NCBI GenBank assembly: GCA_036401895.1
Contig: DASWTW010000307.1
Span: forward strand, 1 to 29,119
Origin: LB3-1 sp036401895
GTDB taxonomy: Bacteria; Chloroflexota; Chloroflexia; Chloroflexales; Kallotenuaceae
DNA length: 29,119 nt
Direction: 5' to 3'
Part shown: piece by piece, positions 1-8,130 of the stretch
Layout: each line of letters starts with the position of its first letter
How positions within the stretch are numbered: the first letter of the stretch is position 1
The notes under the pieces: model-generated
Told to the model about the DNA's origin: nothing
Database searches by the model: none
Seen by the model: the letters and a program-made list of their open reading frames with translations, nothing else
Position numbers and translations under genes: made by a program

Positions 1-264
1 CAAATAATGATAATTTGCAAACACACTTCCCCACTTGGATGTTGCTCTTCTGGGACGGACAATCTTGTTAACCCGAAAGTAGTAGTCAAAACTGACGAAC
101 GGCTTGTTTTTGGGTATGAATTATGACCACGCCTCAATTAATTTATGATTGGGATGGGTTTGATATTGGGTTGTCGCTCTTCATTCCCATCCCTGCGTGT
201 TAACCCGCTCTGGCAAGGTTTATACCTTTGAATATAACAATGCAGGATTGTGCTTGGTGGAGAC
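1..264. other. AT-rich left-edge stretch, possible YD-repeat remnant
   Basis: No intact gene is visible. On the plus strand, about 197-250 in one frame reads LTRSGKVYTFEYNNAGL, which loosely resembles an RHS/YD-repeat unit. The frame is closed by a stop at 161 and another at 332, so at most a decayed fragment remains. Base composition is AT-rich like the two genes that follow. The resemblance is short and could be chance. Confidence 0.2.
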
Positions 265-678
265 TCAGCCTTTATTATCTGTCAATTTTTCTTGCAAGAA
301 TAGTGCTAGGTCATCGGCATTAGAGAAGTTATAAATATTGATAACTTGCTGATTGATTATTATTTGGGGGTTGGTAGGTGGCTTGGTTACTGGATCTTTT
401 TGGTGTGTATCTTGTCTGAATTTCAGAATAGTGTTTGCAAGGCTAATAAGACCAGAAGCTAGGCCTGATACGCTAATAATTGTAGGAGCAAGCTCAATAA
501 TTATTGACACTAATCCTGTTAAGTCTGGTAGACTATAGTCAGGATGTTTTTTTGTAGGATCTGGTTGCTCAGCATCGAACGTAGCAAGTTGAATATTTAC
601 ACCGTCTAGTTGACTTAGCTCAAGTACGATGTCTGCCACTCGTTCTGATGATATTAATATCTCCAATTGATTAGCCAT
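265..678 (-). CDS. Small EACC1-like protein (putative conflict-system component)
   Basis: About 137 residues. I chose the ATG at 678 because a strong Shine-Dalgarno (GAGGAGGA) lies a few bases upstream. The protein starts with a strand-helix segment (MANQLEILISSERVADIVLE). A hydrophobic glycine/serine-rich helix follows in the middle (about residues 55-85, including GLASGLISLANTILKF), then a basic linker. A C-terminal strand plus helix (PQIIINQQVINIYNFSNADD) ends it. This order resembles Effector-Associated Constant Component 1 (EACC1), a small protein found beside effectors in bacterial conflict systems; the match is from memory of the family shape and is tentative. The start overlaps the end of the upstream gene by 8 nt, so the two are probably translationally coupled. 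GC content is far below the window average, which suggests transfer. Confidence 0.5.
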   Translation of the reverse strand: MANQLEILISSERVADIVLELSQLDGVNIQLATFDAEQPDPTKKHPDYSLPDLTGLVSIIIELAPTIISVSGLASGLISLANTILKFRQDTHQKDPVTKPPTNPQIIINQQVINIYNFSNADDLALFLQEKLTDNKG

Positions 679-1798
679 CACGCTCCTCCTCAAGTCGTCT
701 TAATTGTTCCTCTAGAAAATCAGGTGATAGCAATTGATCGTGTAAAACTTGATAATCCGCGAGAGCATGTAGGGCGATAAGTTTGAGTGAACGGTTTGGC
801 GCTTCGGATAGATCCTGTAAGAGCTTAGGTGTCATTACAACACCAACAGCATGGGCATCTAATTCGTGAGGGAGCCATACATACAGTCTATATGCTCTTT
901 TATTCAAGAGAGTAGCATTGTATTGTTTTTTTGTGACACTAGTAAGCATAGTAATCTTTTCAGTCGAACTGCTTTGATTAAGAATATTATTTATATCTTT
1001 GTTAAGGTTGTTTAACGTGTATTCATAGTATTCTCTTGCATTATGAACAGTACTATTCATTTCATGACCATACTCATTTCCTAATTCTAGAGTTGCCACT
1101 CCTAGCCCTTCGTATCCAGGATTAACTGATAGCCATGAGCCCCAGTAAATATCGTAAATTGTTGGTAATTCAACTTTTTTACCGCTGAAATATGAATAAA
1201 ATGTTGTGATTCCCGTTAATGATCCTGGATTGTATTTATTGTTGATAAGAAGAAAAATCTCGGCTCCAAGCGCGATAATAGCATCGATGTACTTAATCTC
1301 CGTTTCTAGAATCTGCTTGAGCTGTTCATCGCTAAATATATCTGGTATTTTTATGAGAGTTTCATCAAAATCCGGTATTTTTATTGTTTCTACATAGTGT
1401 TTTAGGAATTGTTTAAAATCTTGACCAGTGACAAGTGAGATACTAATTGCTGTTGAAAGAAGAATAGGGTTCACGAGTCTACCTGCATCGCTTAATATAT
1501 TTGAGAATTCAGGACTGTTTGGAGAACGAGTTGCGCTAATGCGTTTCCGTAAAGTCTGTTTTCTTGCTTGCCTTAACTTTCTAAAAGCTGTGATAGGATG
1601 AACATTTTGAATCATTTGTAAATACTTATCTTGCATGTGTTTTTCTCTAAGAATTATTGGTCTTGTTATTGAAGAAGCCAAATACACTGTCGAGCGAGTC
1701 ACGAGAAAGTGCATTCGTAGGAGAGCGATGACATTTTTGGATAGGTGAGGTGTGATGTAGTGGAAGGGCTGACTCTTAGTACTTATTATATACTCCAA
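671..1798 (-). CDS. Uncharacterised protein paired with the EACC1-like gene
   Basis: I do not recognise a family. The longest frame gives 375 residues from a TTG at 1798; an ATG at 1636 (MQDKYLQM) is an alternative start giving about 321 residues. A basic stretch (RKLRQARKQTLRKR) is followed by a hydrophobic segment (NPILLSTAISISLVTG). A second hydrophobic segment (IDAIIALGAEIFLLI) lies mid-protein. Near the C-terminus HELDAHAVGVVMTP resembles the E-x-x-A-x-x-x-x-x-x-M-P helix of ImmA/IrrE-type peptidases, but no HExxH precedes it, so protease activity is not supported. It overlaps the downstream EACC1-like gene, so in that context it would be the candidate effector or partner. It is AT-rich and probably acquired. 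Function unknown. Confidence 0.6.
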   Translation of the reverse strand: MEYIISTKSQPFHYITPHLSKNVIALLRMHFLVTRSTVYLASSITRPIILREKHMQDKYLQMIQNVHPITAFRKLRQARKQTLRKRISATRSPNSPEFSNILSDAGRLVNPILLSTAISISLVTGQDFKQFLKHYVETIKIPDFDETLIKIPDIFSDEQLKQILETEIKYIDAIIALGAEIFLLINNKYNPGSLTGITTFYSYFSGKKVELPTIYDIYWGSWLSVNPGYEGLGVATLELGNEYGHEMNSTVHNAREYYEYTLNNLNKDINNILNQSSSTEKITMLTSVTKKQYNATLLNKRAYRLYVWLPHELDAHAVGVVMTPKLLQDLSEAPNRSLKLIALHALADYQVLHDQLLSPDFLEEQLRRLEEERDG

Positions 1799-2040
1799 GT
1801 CAAGATCAATGGGTATGAATGATCAATCGAATAAATGTCCTTTGAACTGTTTTGATACTACCTCTAAGCCTTAAACGAAGATCTTCCGTATTACTAACAG
1901 TTTAATTTGGGTGAAGCAACTTTTCAACGGAGATCTCGATTTCCCAGCTTCTTGAACGAACAGCAGGCATGTCGGATCGTACATTGGCGGACTGCGAAAA
2001 CAGTGGCTGATATGCTAACGCTATGTTGGAGATCAACATC

Positions 2041-2469
2041 ATGCCGAGTGTCGATCATACAATCGAGGTGCGCGCGCCGATCTCAATAGCCTGGGAGCGC
2101 ATCACAACGCTGGCGAATCTTCCGCGCTGGCTCGACGGCGTCGCGGCGGTGCAGGCGATCAGCACGCGGGAGACGCAGCCCGGCACGACGTTTGAGATCG
2201 TCCGGGCGGGGCGGCGCGATGTCGAGCACTGGATCGTGCTGGACTGGCAGCCCCAGCGATCGCTGCGCCTGACTGAGTATCACCAGGATCTGCATCTACG
2301 ACTGCATCTTGAGTCGCTCGACGAAGGAACGCGAATCTCCGCGCGTTGGGAGTGGAAAGCCGCGCGTGGACTGCTCCAGCGGCTCAGCCCGCCAACCGCC
2401 CAGCGTCGATCGTTGGAGCGCTCCCTGGAACGGCTCGCCGCGCTGATCGACGGCGAAGGCTCGGGCTAG
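2041..2469 (+). CDS. SRPBCC family (polyketide cyclase/dehydrase-like) protein
   Basis: 142 residues from the ATG at 2041, which has GGAG nine bases upstream; the in-frame ATG at 2023 lacks a Shine-Dalgarno. The N-terminus (VDHTIEVRAPISIAWERIT) is the usual first strand and helix of the START-like SRPBCC fold: vDht-I-ev-ap-i-iaWe. The middle holds the antiparallel strands that line a hydrophobic pocket (TTFEIVRAG, HWIVLDWQPQRSLRLTEY) and the C-terminus is the long amphipathic helix (RRSLERSLERLAALID). Such proteins bind lipids or aromatic ligands, or act as cyclases; the ligand cannot be told here. The gene converges on the TetR gene with only 2 bp between them. The 240 bp upstream mark the switch from AT-rich to GC-rich sequence and hold no other gene I can see. 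Confidence 0.75.
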   Translation: MPSVDHTIEVRAPISIAWERITTLANLPRWLDGVAAVQAISTRETQPGTTFEIVRAGRRDVEHWIVLDWQPQRSLRLTEYHQDLHLRLHLESLDEGTRISARWEWKAARGLLQRLSPPTAQRRSLERSLERLAALIDGEGSG

Positions 2470-2471
2470 AA

Positions 2472-3035
2472 TTAGTTGCTGAATGCTACTGCCTGAGTTG
2501 GTCGCACGATCAGATCGCGGTAGATCGCGCCCATCTGTTCGGGCGGATAGGCCAGGTTGTGCTCTAGCCACCACTGGATCAGCGCGATCGACGAGGCGAC
2601 GATATGGTGCGCTGCGATCTCGATCGGTATCGGGCTTTGCTCAGCCGGCGTGTGCTGCTGAAGCACATTGCGCGTGCCGGCCGCGATCATCTTCTGCACC
2701 AGCGCCGCGGAGCCACGGCTGCTCAAGAGCACTCGACAAACCTCGCTGTGCTCCTGCACATAGCGAAACAGCAGCGTGCCCACGCTGGCTGGGTCGGAGT
2801 CGGCCTTGAAGGGCTGAATCAGCAGCAGCAGCTCGTCCAGCACTACCTCCAAAACCTCATGCAGGAGCGCGTCCTTATCCGTGTAGTGACGAAAAAATGT
2901 CGCGTAGCCGATGTCCGCGCGCTCGGTAATGTCGCGGATCGTCACGGTCTCGTAGCCTCGTTCCAGTGTTAGCTCGATCAGTGCCTGGGCCAGCAGTCGC
3001 TGCGTGCGCTTCACCCTGCGATCCTGAACCTCCAT
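2472..3035 (-). CDS. TetR/AcrR family transcriptional regulator
   Basis: 187 residues starting MEVQDRRVKRTQ. This start has GAGGAG about 9 nt upstream; a more upstream ATG at 3059 is less likely. The N-terminal helix-turn-helix is typical of the family: LIELTLERGYETVTIRDI then ADIGYATFFRHYTDKDALL (about residues 15-60). The rest is the helical ligand-binding and dimerisation domain. It is divergent from the cytochrome P450 gene across a 155-bp gap holding palindromes, so the simplest reading is that it represses itself and the P450 and is released by a small ligand. The ligand is unknown. Confidence 0.9.
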   Translation of the reverse strand: MEVQDRRVKRTQRLLAQALIELTLERGYETVTIRDITERADIGYATFFRHYTDKDALLHEVLEVVLDELLLLIQPFKADSDPASVGTLLFRYVQEHSEVCRVLLSSRGSAALVQKMIAAGTRNVLQQHTPAEQSPIPIEIAAHHIVASSIALIQWWLEHNLAYPPEQMGAIYRDLIVRPTQAVAFSN

Positions 3036-3096
3036 GTTCGTACACTCCTCATGCCACATTGCGTGCTTCGGTCCACAGATTGCATTCTACGCGATC

Positions 3097-3139
3097 TTGA
3101 CAACCTATGTATCTGTGATACAGTATATATCATATGATA
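3097..3139 (+). promoter_or_regulatory. P450 promoter with two palindromic operator candidates
   Basis: A perfect -35 TTGACA lies at 3097-3102. An AT-rich -10 region follows (CAGTAT at 3121-3126, 18-nt spacer). Two palindromes cover the -10: GTATCTGTGATAC (3109-3121, arms GTATC/GATAC) and TATCATATGATA (3128-3139, perfect). A further GTATC half-site starts at 3151. Placement over the core promoter between divergent tetR and P450 genes fits TetR repression. Confidence 0.6.
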
Positions 3140-3190
3140 CTAAATATATCGTATCTTTGAGGAGAGACAAGAAAACCAGGAGGAGCGAGA

Positions 3191-4438
3191 ATGGCTGTCA
3201 ACATAGAAGATATAGCAACCAGCGCGCCAGGGAGTGCTATAGCGCGCTGCCCGATCGACCACAGCACGCTGCGCCAGCAAAAAACAGCTCAGGTTGTTGA
3301 GCCCAGCACGCCGGCGATCGAGCGTGATGCTGCGGGCGTCTGGCATGTGCGCGGCTACGAGCCGGCGCGCACGATTCTGCGCAGCACACAGACCAAGCAG
3401 GCCGGATTCAAGGCCGAGCTACTGGAGCAGATCCCAGGTAATACAAATCCGCCGATCCTGTTTCTTGAGGGCAAGCCGCATCACGAGCAGCGCAAGCAGA
3501 CGGCGCGCTTTTTCACGCCGCGAGCCGTTAGCCAGAACTATCGCCGCCTGATGGAAGTCTTCGCCGATCGCATGATTCGCGAGCTGAAGCGCCGCAAGCG
3601 TGCCGATCTGAGCCAGCTGAGCATGAAGCTGGCCGTACGTGTGGCGGGCGAGGTCGTAGGGCTGACCAATAGCAGGCTGCCGGGAATGGATCGGCGGCTG
3701 AACACGTTCTTTAGCACCGAGATCGATCTCACCAAAAGCCCGCTCGCGCTGCTGAATATGCTGCGCAGCCAGGCCCGAACCGCTGCCTTTTTCTATCTGG
3801 ATGTCAAGCCCGCGATCGAGGCGCGCCGCAAGCAGCCACGCGAAGATGTAATCTCGCATCTGCTGGCGCAAGGCTACAGCGATACCGAGATCCTGACCGA
3901 GTGTATCACCTACGGCGCGGCTGGGATGGTCACGACGCGTGAGTTTATCAGCATCGCGACCTGGCATCTGCTAGAGCAGCCCGAGCTGCGCCAGCGCTAT
4001 CTCGCGGGTGATGAGGACGAGCGCCAGCAGATTCTGCAAGAGCTGCTGCGGCTTGAGCCTGTGGTTGGGCATCTGTACCGCCGCGCCACCGCTGACCTGG
4101 AGCTAAGCACCGGCGACACGAGCGTTACGATTCCTGCCGGCAGCCTGATTGACCTGCATATCTACGCAATCAACGCCGATCAGTCAGTCGTCGGCGAGCA
4201 TCCACTGGCGATCTGCCCGCAGCGCGATCTGCCCGAGCGGGTTGGCCCGGCAATGATGGGCTTTGGCGATGGTCATCACCGCTGCCCGGGCGCGTATATC
4301 GCGCTGCAAGAAACCGATATTTTCTTGCAGCGGCTGCTGCGCCTGCCCCGGCTTCAGATCCGCCAGAAGCCCTCGATCAGCTGGAACGAGCTGATCAAAG
4401 GCTACGAGGTGCGGCAGTTCATGCTGGCAGTGGAGTAG
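3191..4438 (+). CDS. Cytochrome P450
   Basis: 415 residues, soluble (no membrane anchor), the usual length for a bacterial class I P450. AGGAGG lies 7 nt before the ATG. Diagnostic motifs are all present: I-helix AGMVTT (oxygen-binding AGxxT), K-helix ELLR (ExxR, E and R forming the ERR triad), and the heme loop MGFGDGHHRCPGAYIAL with the axial thiolate at Cys365 (FGxGxHxCxG). It would use electrons from a ferredoxin and reductase, which are not encoded nearby, to hydroxylate an unknown substrate. Regulation is probably by the divergent TetR protein. Confidence 0.95.
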   Translation: MAVNIEDIATSAPGSAIARCPIDHSTLRQQKTAQVVEPSTPAIERDAAGVWHVRGYEPARTILRSTQTKQAGFKAELLEQIPGNTNPPILFLEGKPHHEQRKQTARFFTPRAVSQNYRRLMEVFADRMIRELKRRKRADLSQLSMKLAVRVAGEVVGLTNSRLPGMDRRLNTFFSTEIDLTKSPLALLNMLRSQARTAAFFYLDVKPAIEARRKQPREDVISHLLAQGYSDTEILTECITYGAAGMVTTREFISIATWHLLEQPELRQRYLAGDEDERQQILQELLRLEPVVGHLYRRATADLELSTGDTSVTIPAGSLIDLHIYAINADQSVVGEHPLAICPQRDLPERVGPAMMGFGDGHHRCPGAYIALQETDIFLQRLLRLPRLQIRQKPSISWNELIKGYEVRQFMLAVE

Positions 4439-4469
4439 TTTCACGGGCAGATGTGAGCAGACTCAGGCA

Positions 4470-4507
4470 CGGGCACCCGCTTTCCACTCATGGAGGCAGG
4501 GTGCCCG
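4470..4507. terminator. Hairpin between convergent P450 and DUF3841 genes
   Basis: Arms CGGGCACCC (4470-4478) and GGGTGCCCG (4499-4507) pair perfectly over 9 bp, with a smaller inner complementarity (TTCCA/TGGA). There is no T-tract on the plus side. The position between two gene ends suggests a bidirectional transcription stop or mRNA 3'-end structure. Confidence 0.45.
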
Positions 4508-4554
4508 CCTGGTTATCCTGGAAATGGTTTGAGGCAGGTGAGCTACACAGCAGC

Positions 4555-5151
4555 CTATCTCGCGACGAAGTGCTGCACATGTTGAACCTGCTCGATGTGC
4601 AGCTCCCAAAAGACGGCCTGAATCGATTTTTGGGCTCTTGGACGAGCTACGTATTCGTCGGACCAGTCCAGGTCAAAGATGCGCTGCCAGCTTTGTCGAA
4701 TACGCTCGTGATACACCGAGTCGAGCAGGGGCCTGGTTGTGTAAACCGAAAGGCCACGCTGCTCAAGCTCTGCCGAGAATGCCTCGTCATCCGCCTCCGA
4801 CGCGGGCAAATACGTGTAGCTCAGCACATGATGCCACAGCTCAAAGTCCGACAGCAGCACCTGCGCATCGTCCACTTCAAGCTCAAGCCGCACGCCAGCC
4901 GTCCCTTTGGGCAAATGCGCGCCGAAGCGTAAGTCGGGCTTTCGCCTTGATTGATCCTGCCACTGATACCAGGCCCAAATCAGCGACTGGCAGCCGGCGG
5001 GTGTGGGTCCGATCCGCTGACGTGCCTGCTCGATCATCCACTCGTATGCCATCAGGTGATCTGGATCAACAGATCGCAGATCGGCTCGCAAACAGCCTGC
5101 TGCCTGGAGGAGCTGCCAGGCATCAAGCGTTTGGATCGTCCATAGCTTCAT
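4555..5151 (-). CDS. DUF3841 family protein
   Basis: 198 residues. The start MKLWTIQTLDAWQLLQAAG and the body (AYEWMIEQARQRIG, then LIWAWYQW, RPDL-like KPDLRFGAHLPKGT, LLSDFELWHHVLSYTYLP) match my memory of the DUF3841 family, whose members begin MKL(W/Y)TIQ and are 180-200 residues. It is rich in tryptophan and acidic residues, with no signal peptide or membrane segment, so it is probably cytosolic. No biochemical role is known to me. It stands alone, convergent with the P450 gene. Confidence 0.75.
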   Translation of the reverse strand: MKLWTIQTLDAWQLLQAAGCLRADLRSVDPDHLMAYEWMIEQARQRIGPTPAGCQSLIWAWYQWQDQSRRKPDLRFGAHLPKGTAGVRLELEVDDAQVLLSDFELWHHVLSYTYLPASEADDEAFSAELEQRGLSVYTTRPLLDSVYHERIRQSWQRIFDLDWSDEYVARPRAQKSIQAVFWELHIEQVQHVQHFVAR

Positions 5152-5159
5152 AAAGAACG

Positions 5160-5540
5160 CAGGCCCTCACCCCCTAACCCCCTGCCCCGCCGTCGTGGGT
5201 CCCTTTCCCACTCCTTGCGGCAGGCGAGGGGGAACAGTGGTACTGCTTTTTTTCTTTTGTTCTCTTGTTCCTGGTTCTGGCCCTCATCCCCCGGCCCCTT
5301 TCCCCAAACCACGGCGGGCCTCCGCCTCGGTTGTCGCAGGAGACGGGGAGTTAAGGTACTTGCTTTGTTCCTTTGTTCGGTGCTGGTTAGCCTACTCTTT
5401 TGTTCTTTGTTCCTTTGTTCTCCTAGGTTCTAGGTGTACTGGTTCAGAAGGTTAGCGCACATTGCTCGTTTATTTTTCGCTTTCCAAAGCCAAAAAACGC
5501 GTATGCACCTGTGCTAACCTAGCATTCCATTACATCTAGG
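5160..5540. repeat. Mosaic of intergenic repeats (C-rich hairpin units and GTTC-rich units)
   Basis: No gene is supported here. Two C-rich units begin near 5163 (CCCTCACCCCCTAACCCCCT) and 5281 (CCCTCATCCCCCGGCCCC). Each ends in a G-rich arm (GGCGAGGGGGAAC, GGAGACGGGGAG) that can fold back on it. Each is followed by runs of TTTGTTC/TTGTTCC (around 5250-5275, 5365-5380, 5395-5425). Near 5424-5440 and 5536-5560 there are repeats of AGGTTCT, three in tandem at the second site. Similar C-rich units are common dispersed repeats in large bacterial genomes. Confidence 0.6.
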
Positions 5541-5561
5541 TTCTAGGTTCTAGGTTCTTCG

Positions 5562-8117
5562 TTACTCTTCCCTCAGCGCCAGCGCCGGCGGCGTACGCGC
5601 CATGCGATACGCGGGATAGATCCCTGCCAGAAGCGCCGCGATCAGCGCCAGGATCATCGCCTGCACAAACACGCCGGGCGTTAGATTGACCTGAAGTGTC
5701 CAGCCGAACGAGCGTCGGTTGATCACATAGACCAGCACGAACGCCACCAGCAGCCCGACCGGCAGCGAGAGCAGCCCGGCCGTAAAGCCCATCAGCCCGG
5801 TCTGTCCCAGCACTACGCCCCACAGCTGGCGCGGCGTGAGACCGTTGGCGCGCATCACGCCCAGCTCACGCGCGCGCTCAAGCTGAAGCGCCATCAACGC
5901 GCTGAGCACGCCCACAAACGCGATCATCGTGGCCAGCAGCTGGAGCACGGAGGTGATCGCAAAGGTGCGGTCGAAGATCTCAAGCGTTCCCTGGCGCAGC
6001 CCACGATTCGAGCGGATCACAACCTCCTGCTGCCCACCGACCAGACCGCGCAGCCGATCGACGGTGGCGTCCACGTCCTCGCCCGGCGCGACGTACAGCG
6101 CCAGCGACGAGATCGCCTGATCGTTCCAGGTGCGCTGAAATTGGCTCAGCGGCATCACAACCACGCCCTGATCCGACGAGTAGTCGTAGAAGATTCCGGC
6201 GACCGGAAACGTGCGCGGCCCGCCGTCGGTTTGCAGTGTGACCGAGCCGCCGCTGCGCGGAACGTTGAAGCGGTAGGCGAACGGCTCCGAGACAAAGACC
6301 GCGCCCTGCGCGAACGCCTGCCAGGCTTCCTCGTACGAGCCCGAGACCAGCGTGTAGGCTTGCCGGCCGCGCTCGTTCACATCCAGGCCAATCACCTGCA
6401 CCAGGCTGTCGCCGCTGCGCGCGATGATGTTGCGGTAGCGCGCGCTATCGACGATGCCCGGCGCGCTGTCCAGCCGATCGATCACGTCGGGATCGAGCAC
6501 CGCATCCACGCGATTAGCAGCCAGACCCGGCGGCGAAACATAAATATCGGCGCGCAGACTGGTGTCGAGCCAGGTGATCACCGTCTGGCGAAACGAGCCG
6601 ACCATGATTCCGACGCCGACCGTCACCGACATTGCGACCATCAGCGCGGCGATCGCGACCGAGGTTCGGCTCAGCGCGGCGACGACATCGCGCGCCGCCA
6701 TGCGGCCCAGCAGACCAAAGAGCCGGCCGCCGACCGGACGCAGCAGTGTCATCAGCACCAGCGTGACCAGCGGCGTCAGCAGCGCGCAGGCAAAGACCAG
6801 CCCGAAGAGCCCGCCAAAGCTGAGCCACAGCGATCGGGACGGCAGCAGCAGCAGACCGCCGCCCACGATGAACAGCGCAACACTGAGCCCGGTTACCAGC
6901 GGAATCGCCTTGCGGATGCGCTCTTCCAGTGAGGAGCGCCGCAGCACCGTGCGCGGCGGCGTTGAGCTGGCCTCATTAGCCGGAATGAGCGCCGTCAACA
7001 GCGTTGCGCCGAGGCCCAGCCCCAGCCCTTTGAGCAGCGTCAGCGGCGAGATGAACAGGCCGCGCACCGTGACCACGAAGTACAGATCGTTGATTGTGCG
7101 CGTGACGAGCCGCACCAGGCCGCTGCCGAGCGCGATTCCCAGCAGCACACCCAGCGCCGAGCCGATCAGGCCCAGCAGCGCCGCCTCAGTCAGGATCAGC
7201 ACAAAGATCTCGCGCCGCGTCACGCCGATGCAGCGCAGCGTGCCGAGTAGACCGCGCCGCTGAACAACCGAGAAGGTCACGGTGTTGTAGATCAAAAACA
7301 TGCCCACGACCAGCGCCAGCAGACTCAGCGCCGTGAGGTTGATCTCGAAGGCGCGCGAAAGCTGCTCGATCGCCTCGGTGCGCGTGGCTGGCCGCACAAT
7401 CTCGGTGCCGCTCGGCAACTGCGCCGCGATCCTGGCCTGCGCCTGCTCGCCCGCGCTGCCTTCAGGCAAGATCAGATCGATGCGGCTCAGGCGCCCAACC
7501 TGGCCCAGCAATTCCTGCGCGGTCGAGATGTCGCAGAGCAGCGTGCCGTCGAGCGCGCGGCGGCTGGCCTCGTCCGGCGGCTGGAGCAGCCCCACGATGC
7601 GGATCGCGCGGCGCTGCCCGTTGACAACCAGATTCAGCGTGTCGCCCTCCGCAACCTGAGCGCGGCTCGCCGTCTGAGCCGAGATGATCCCGGTGCCGGG
7701 CTCGCTCAGCAGCGGTACGAACACCTCGGCGTTGTCGGTCTGGCCCACGGAGAAGCTGCGAAAGCCGTTTTCGGCGAACGGATCGATGCCCAGTACCTGG
7801 ATCGGCCCGAGCGCCTCCGACTCGGCGCTGACATAGCCCTCGACGATCGGCGCGGCCTGCGGTGCGTTGCCGGAGAGCACAAGATCGCGATAAAGCTGCT
7901 CGTCGAGCGCTCCCGAGCTGCCGACAACCTGATGCGTGGTCCGGCCGGTCACGGTCTCGGTGGAAAGCGTGAACGCCCGGCTGGCGCTGCTATTGGCCAG
8001 ATCGATCGCGACGACGACTGCGACGCCGAGCGCCACGCCGAGCACCGACAGCCCAACCTGCCACGGATGGCGCAGCAGATAGCGCACGCTGGTCTTGATA
8101 AGTAAGCTGCTGATCAT
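5562..8117 (-). CDS. FtsX/MacB-type ABC transporter permease
   Basis: 851 residues. The N-terminal helix (VGLSVLGVALGVAVVVAIDLA) is followed by a large extracytoplasmic MacB_PCD-like domain. A first FtsX unit of three helices (about residues 260-385) comes next, then a central hydrophobic pair, a second periplasmic-type domain (about 520-700) and a second FtsX unit. It ends PAYRMARTPPALALREE, the usual C-terminal tail. The double FtsX layout is typical of the long permeases of LolCDE/MacB-like exporters in Gram-positive-type and Chloroflexi genomes. Such complexes use cytoplasmic ATP hydrolysis for mechanotransmission, moving lipoproteins, peptides or drugs, or gating envelope enzymes. The gene starts 13 nt after the ATPase stop, so both are one operon. 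The substrate is unknown. Confidence 0.92.
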   Translation of the reverse strand: MISSLLIKTSVRYLLRHPWQVGLSVLGVALGVAVVVAIDLANSSASRAFTLSTETVTGRTTHQVVGSSGALDEQLYRDLVLSGNAPQAAPIVEGYVSAESEALGPIQVLGIDPFAENGFRSFSVGQTDNAEVFVPLLSEPGTGIISAQTASRAQVAEGDTLNLVVNGQRRAIRIVGLLQPPDEASRRALDGTLLCDISTAQELLGQVGRLSRIDLILPEGSAGEQAQARIAAQLPSGTEIVRPATRTEAIEQLSRAFEINLTALSLLALVVGMFLIYNTVTFSVVQRRGLLGTLRCIGVTRREIFVLILTEAALLGLIGSALGVLLGIALGSGLVRLVTRTINDLYFVVTVRGLFISPLTLLKGLGLGLGATLLTALIPANEASSTPPRTVLRRSSLEERIRKAIPLVTGLSVALFIVGGGLLLLPSRSLWLSFGGLFGLVFACALLTPLVTLVLMTLLRPVGGRLFGLLGRMAARDVVAALSRTSVAIAALMVAMSVTVGVGIMVGSFRQTVITWLDTSLRADIYVSPPGLAANRVDAVLDPDVIDRLDSAPGIVDSARYRNIIARSGDSLVQVIGLDVNERGRQAYTLVSGSYEEAWQAFAQGAVFVSEPFAYRFNVPRSGGSVTLQTDGGPRTFPVAGIFYDYSSDQGVVVMPLSQFQRTWNDQAISSLALYVAPGEDVDATVDRLRGLVGGQQEVVIRSNRGLRQGTLEIFDRTFAITSVLQLLATMIAFVGVLSALMALQLERARELGVMRANGLTPRQLWGVVLGQTGLMGFTAGLLSLPVGLLVAFVLVYVINRRSFGWTLQVNLTPGVFVQAMILALIAALLAGIYPAYRMARTPPALALREE

Positions 8118-8130
8118 GCGTCTACCGCCT

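Noticed and set aside
671..1798. ImmA/IrrE-type peptidase call for the large AT-rich protein
   Set aside because: HELDAHAVG resembles a later helix of that family, but no HExxH motif is found in the protein.
2023..2040. Upstream ATG for the SRPBCC gene
   Set aside because: It has no Shine-Dalgarno; the ATG at 2041 has GGAG at good spacing and begins at the family's usual N-terminus.
5195..5455. Small plus-strand frames in the repeat mosaic
   Set aside because: They are leucine/phenylalanine runs from TTTGTTC repeats, without start signals.
6141..6932. Long antisense frame inside the permease gene
   Set aside because: It is a high-GC shadow of the permease; the composition is Arg/Asp/Gln-rich with no domain.
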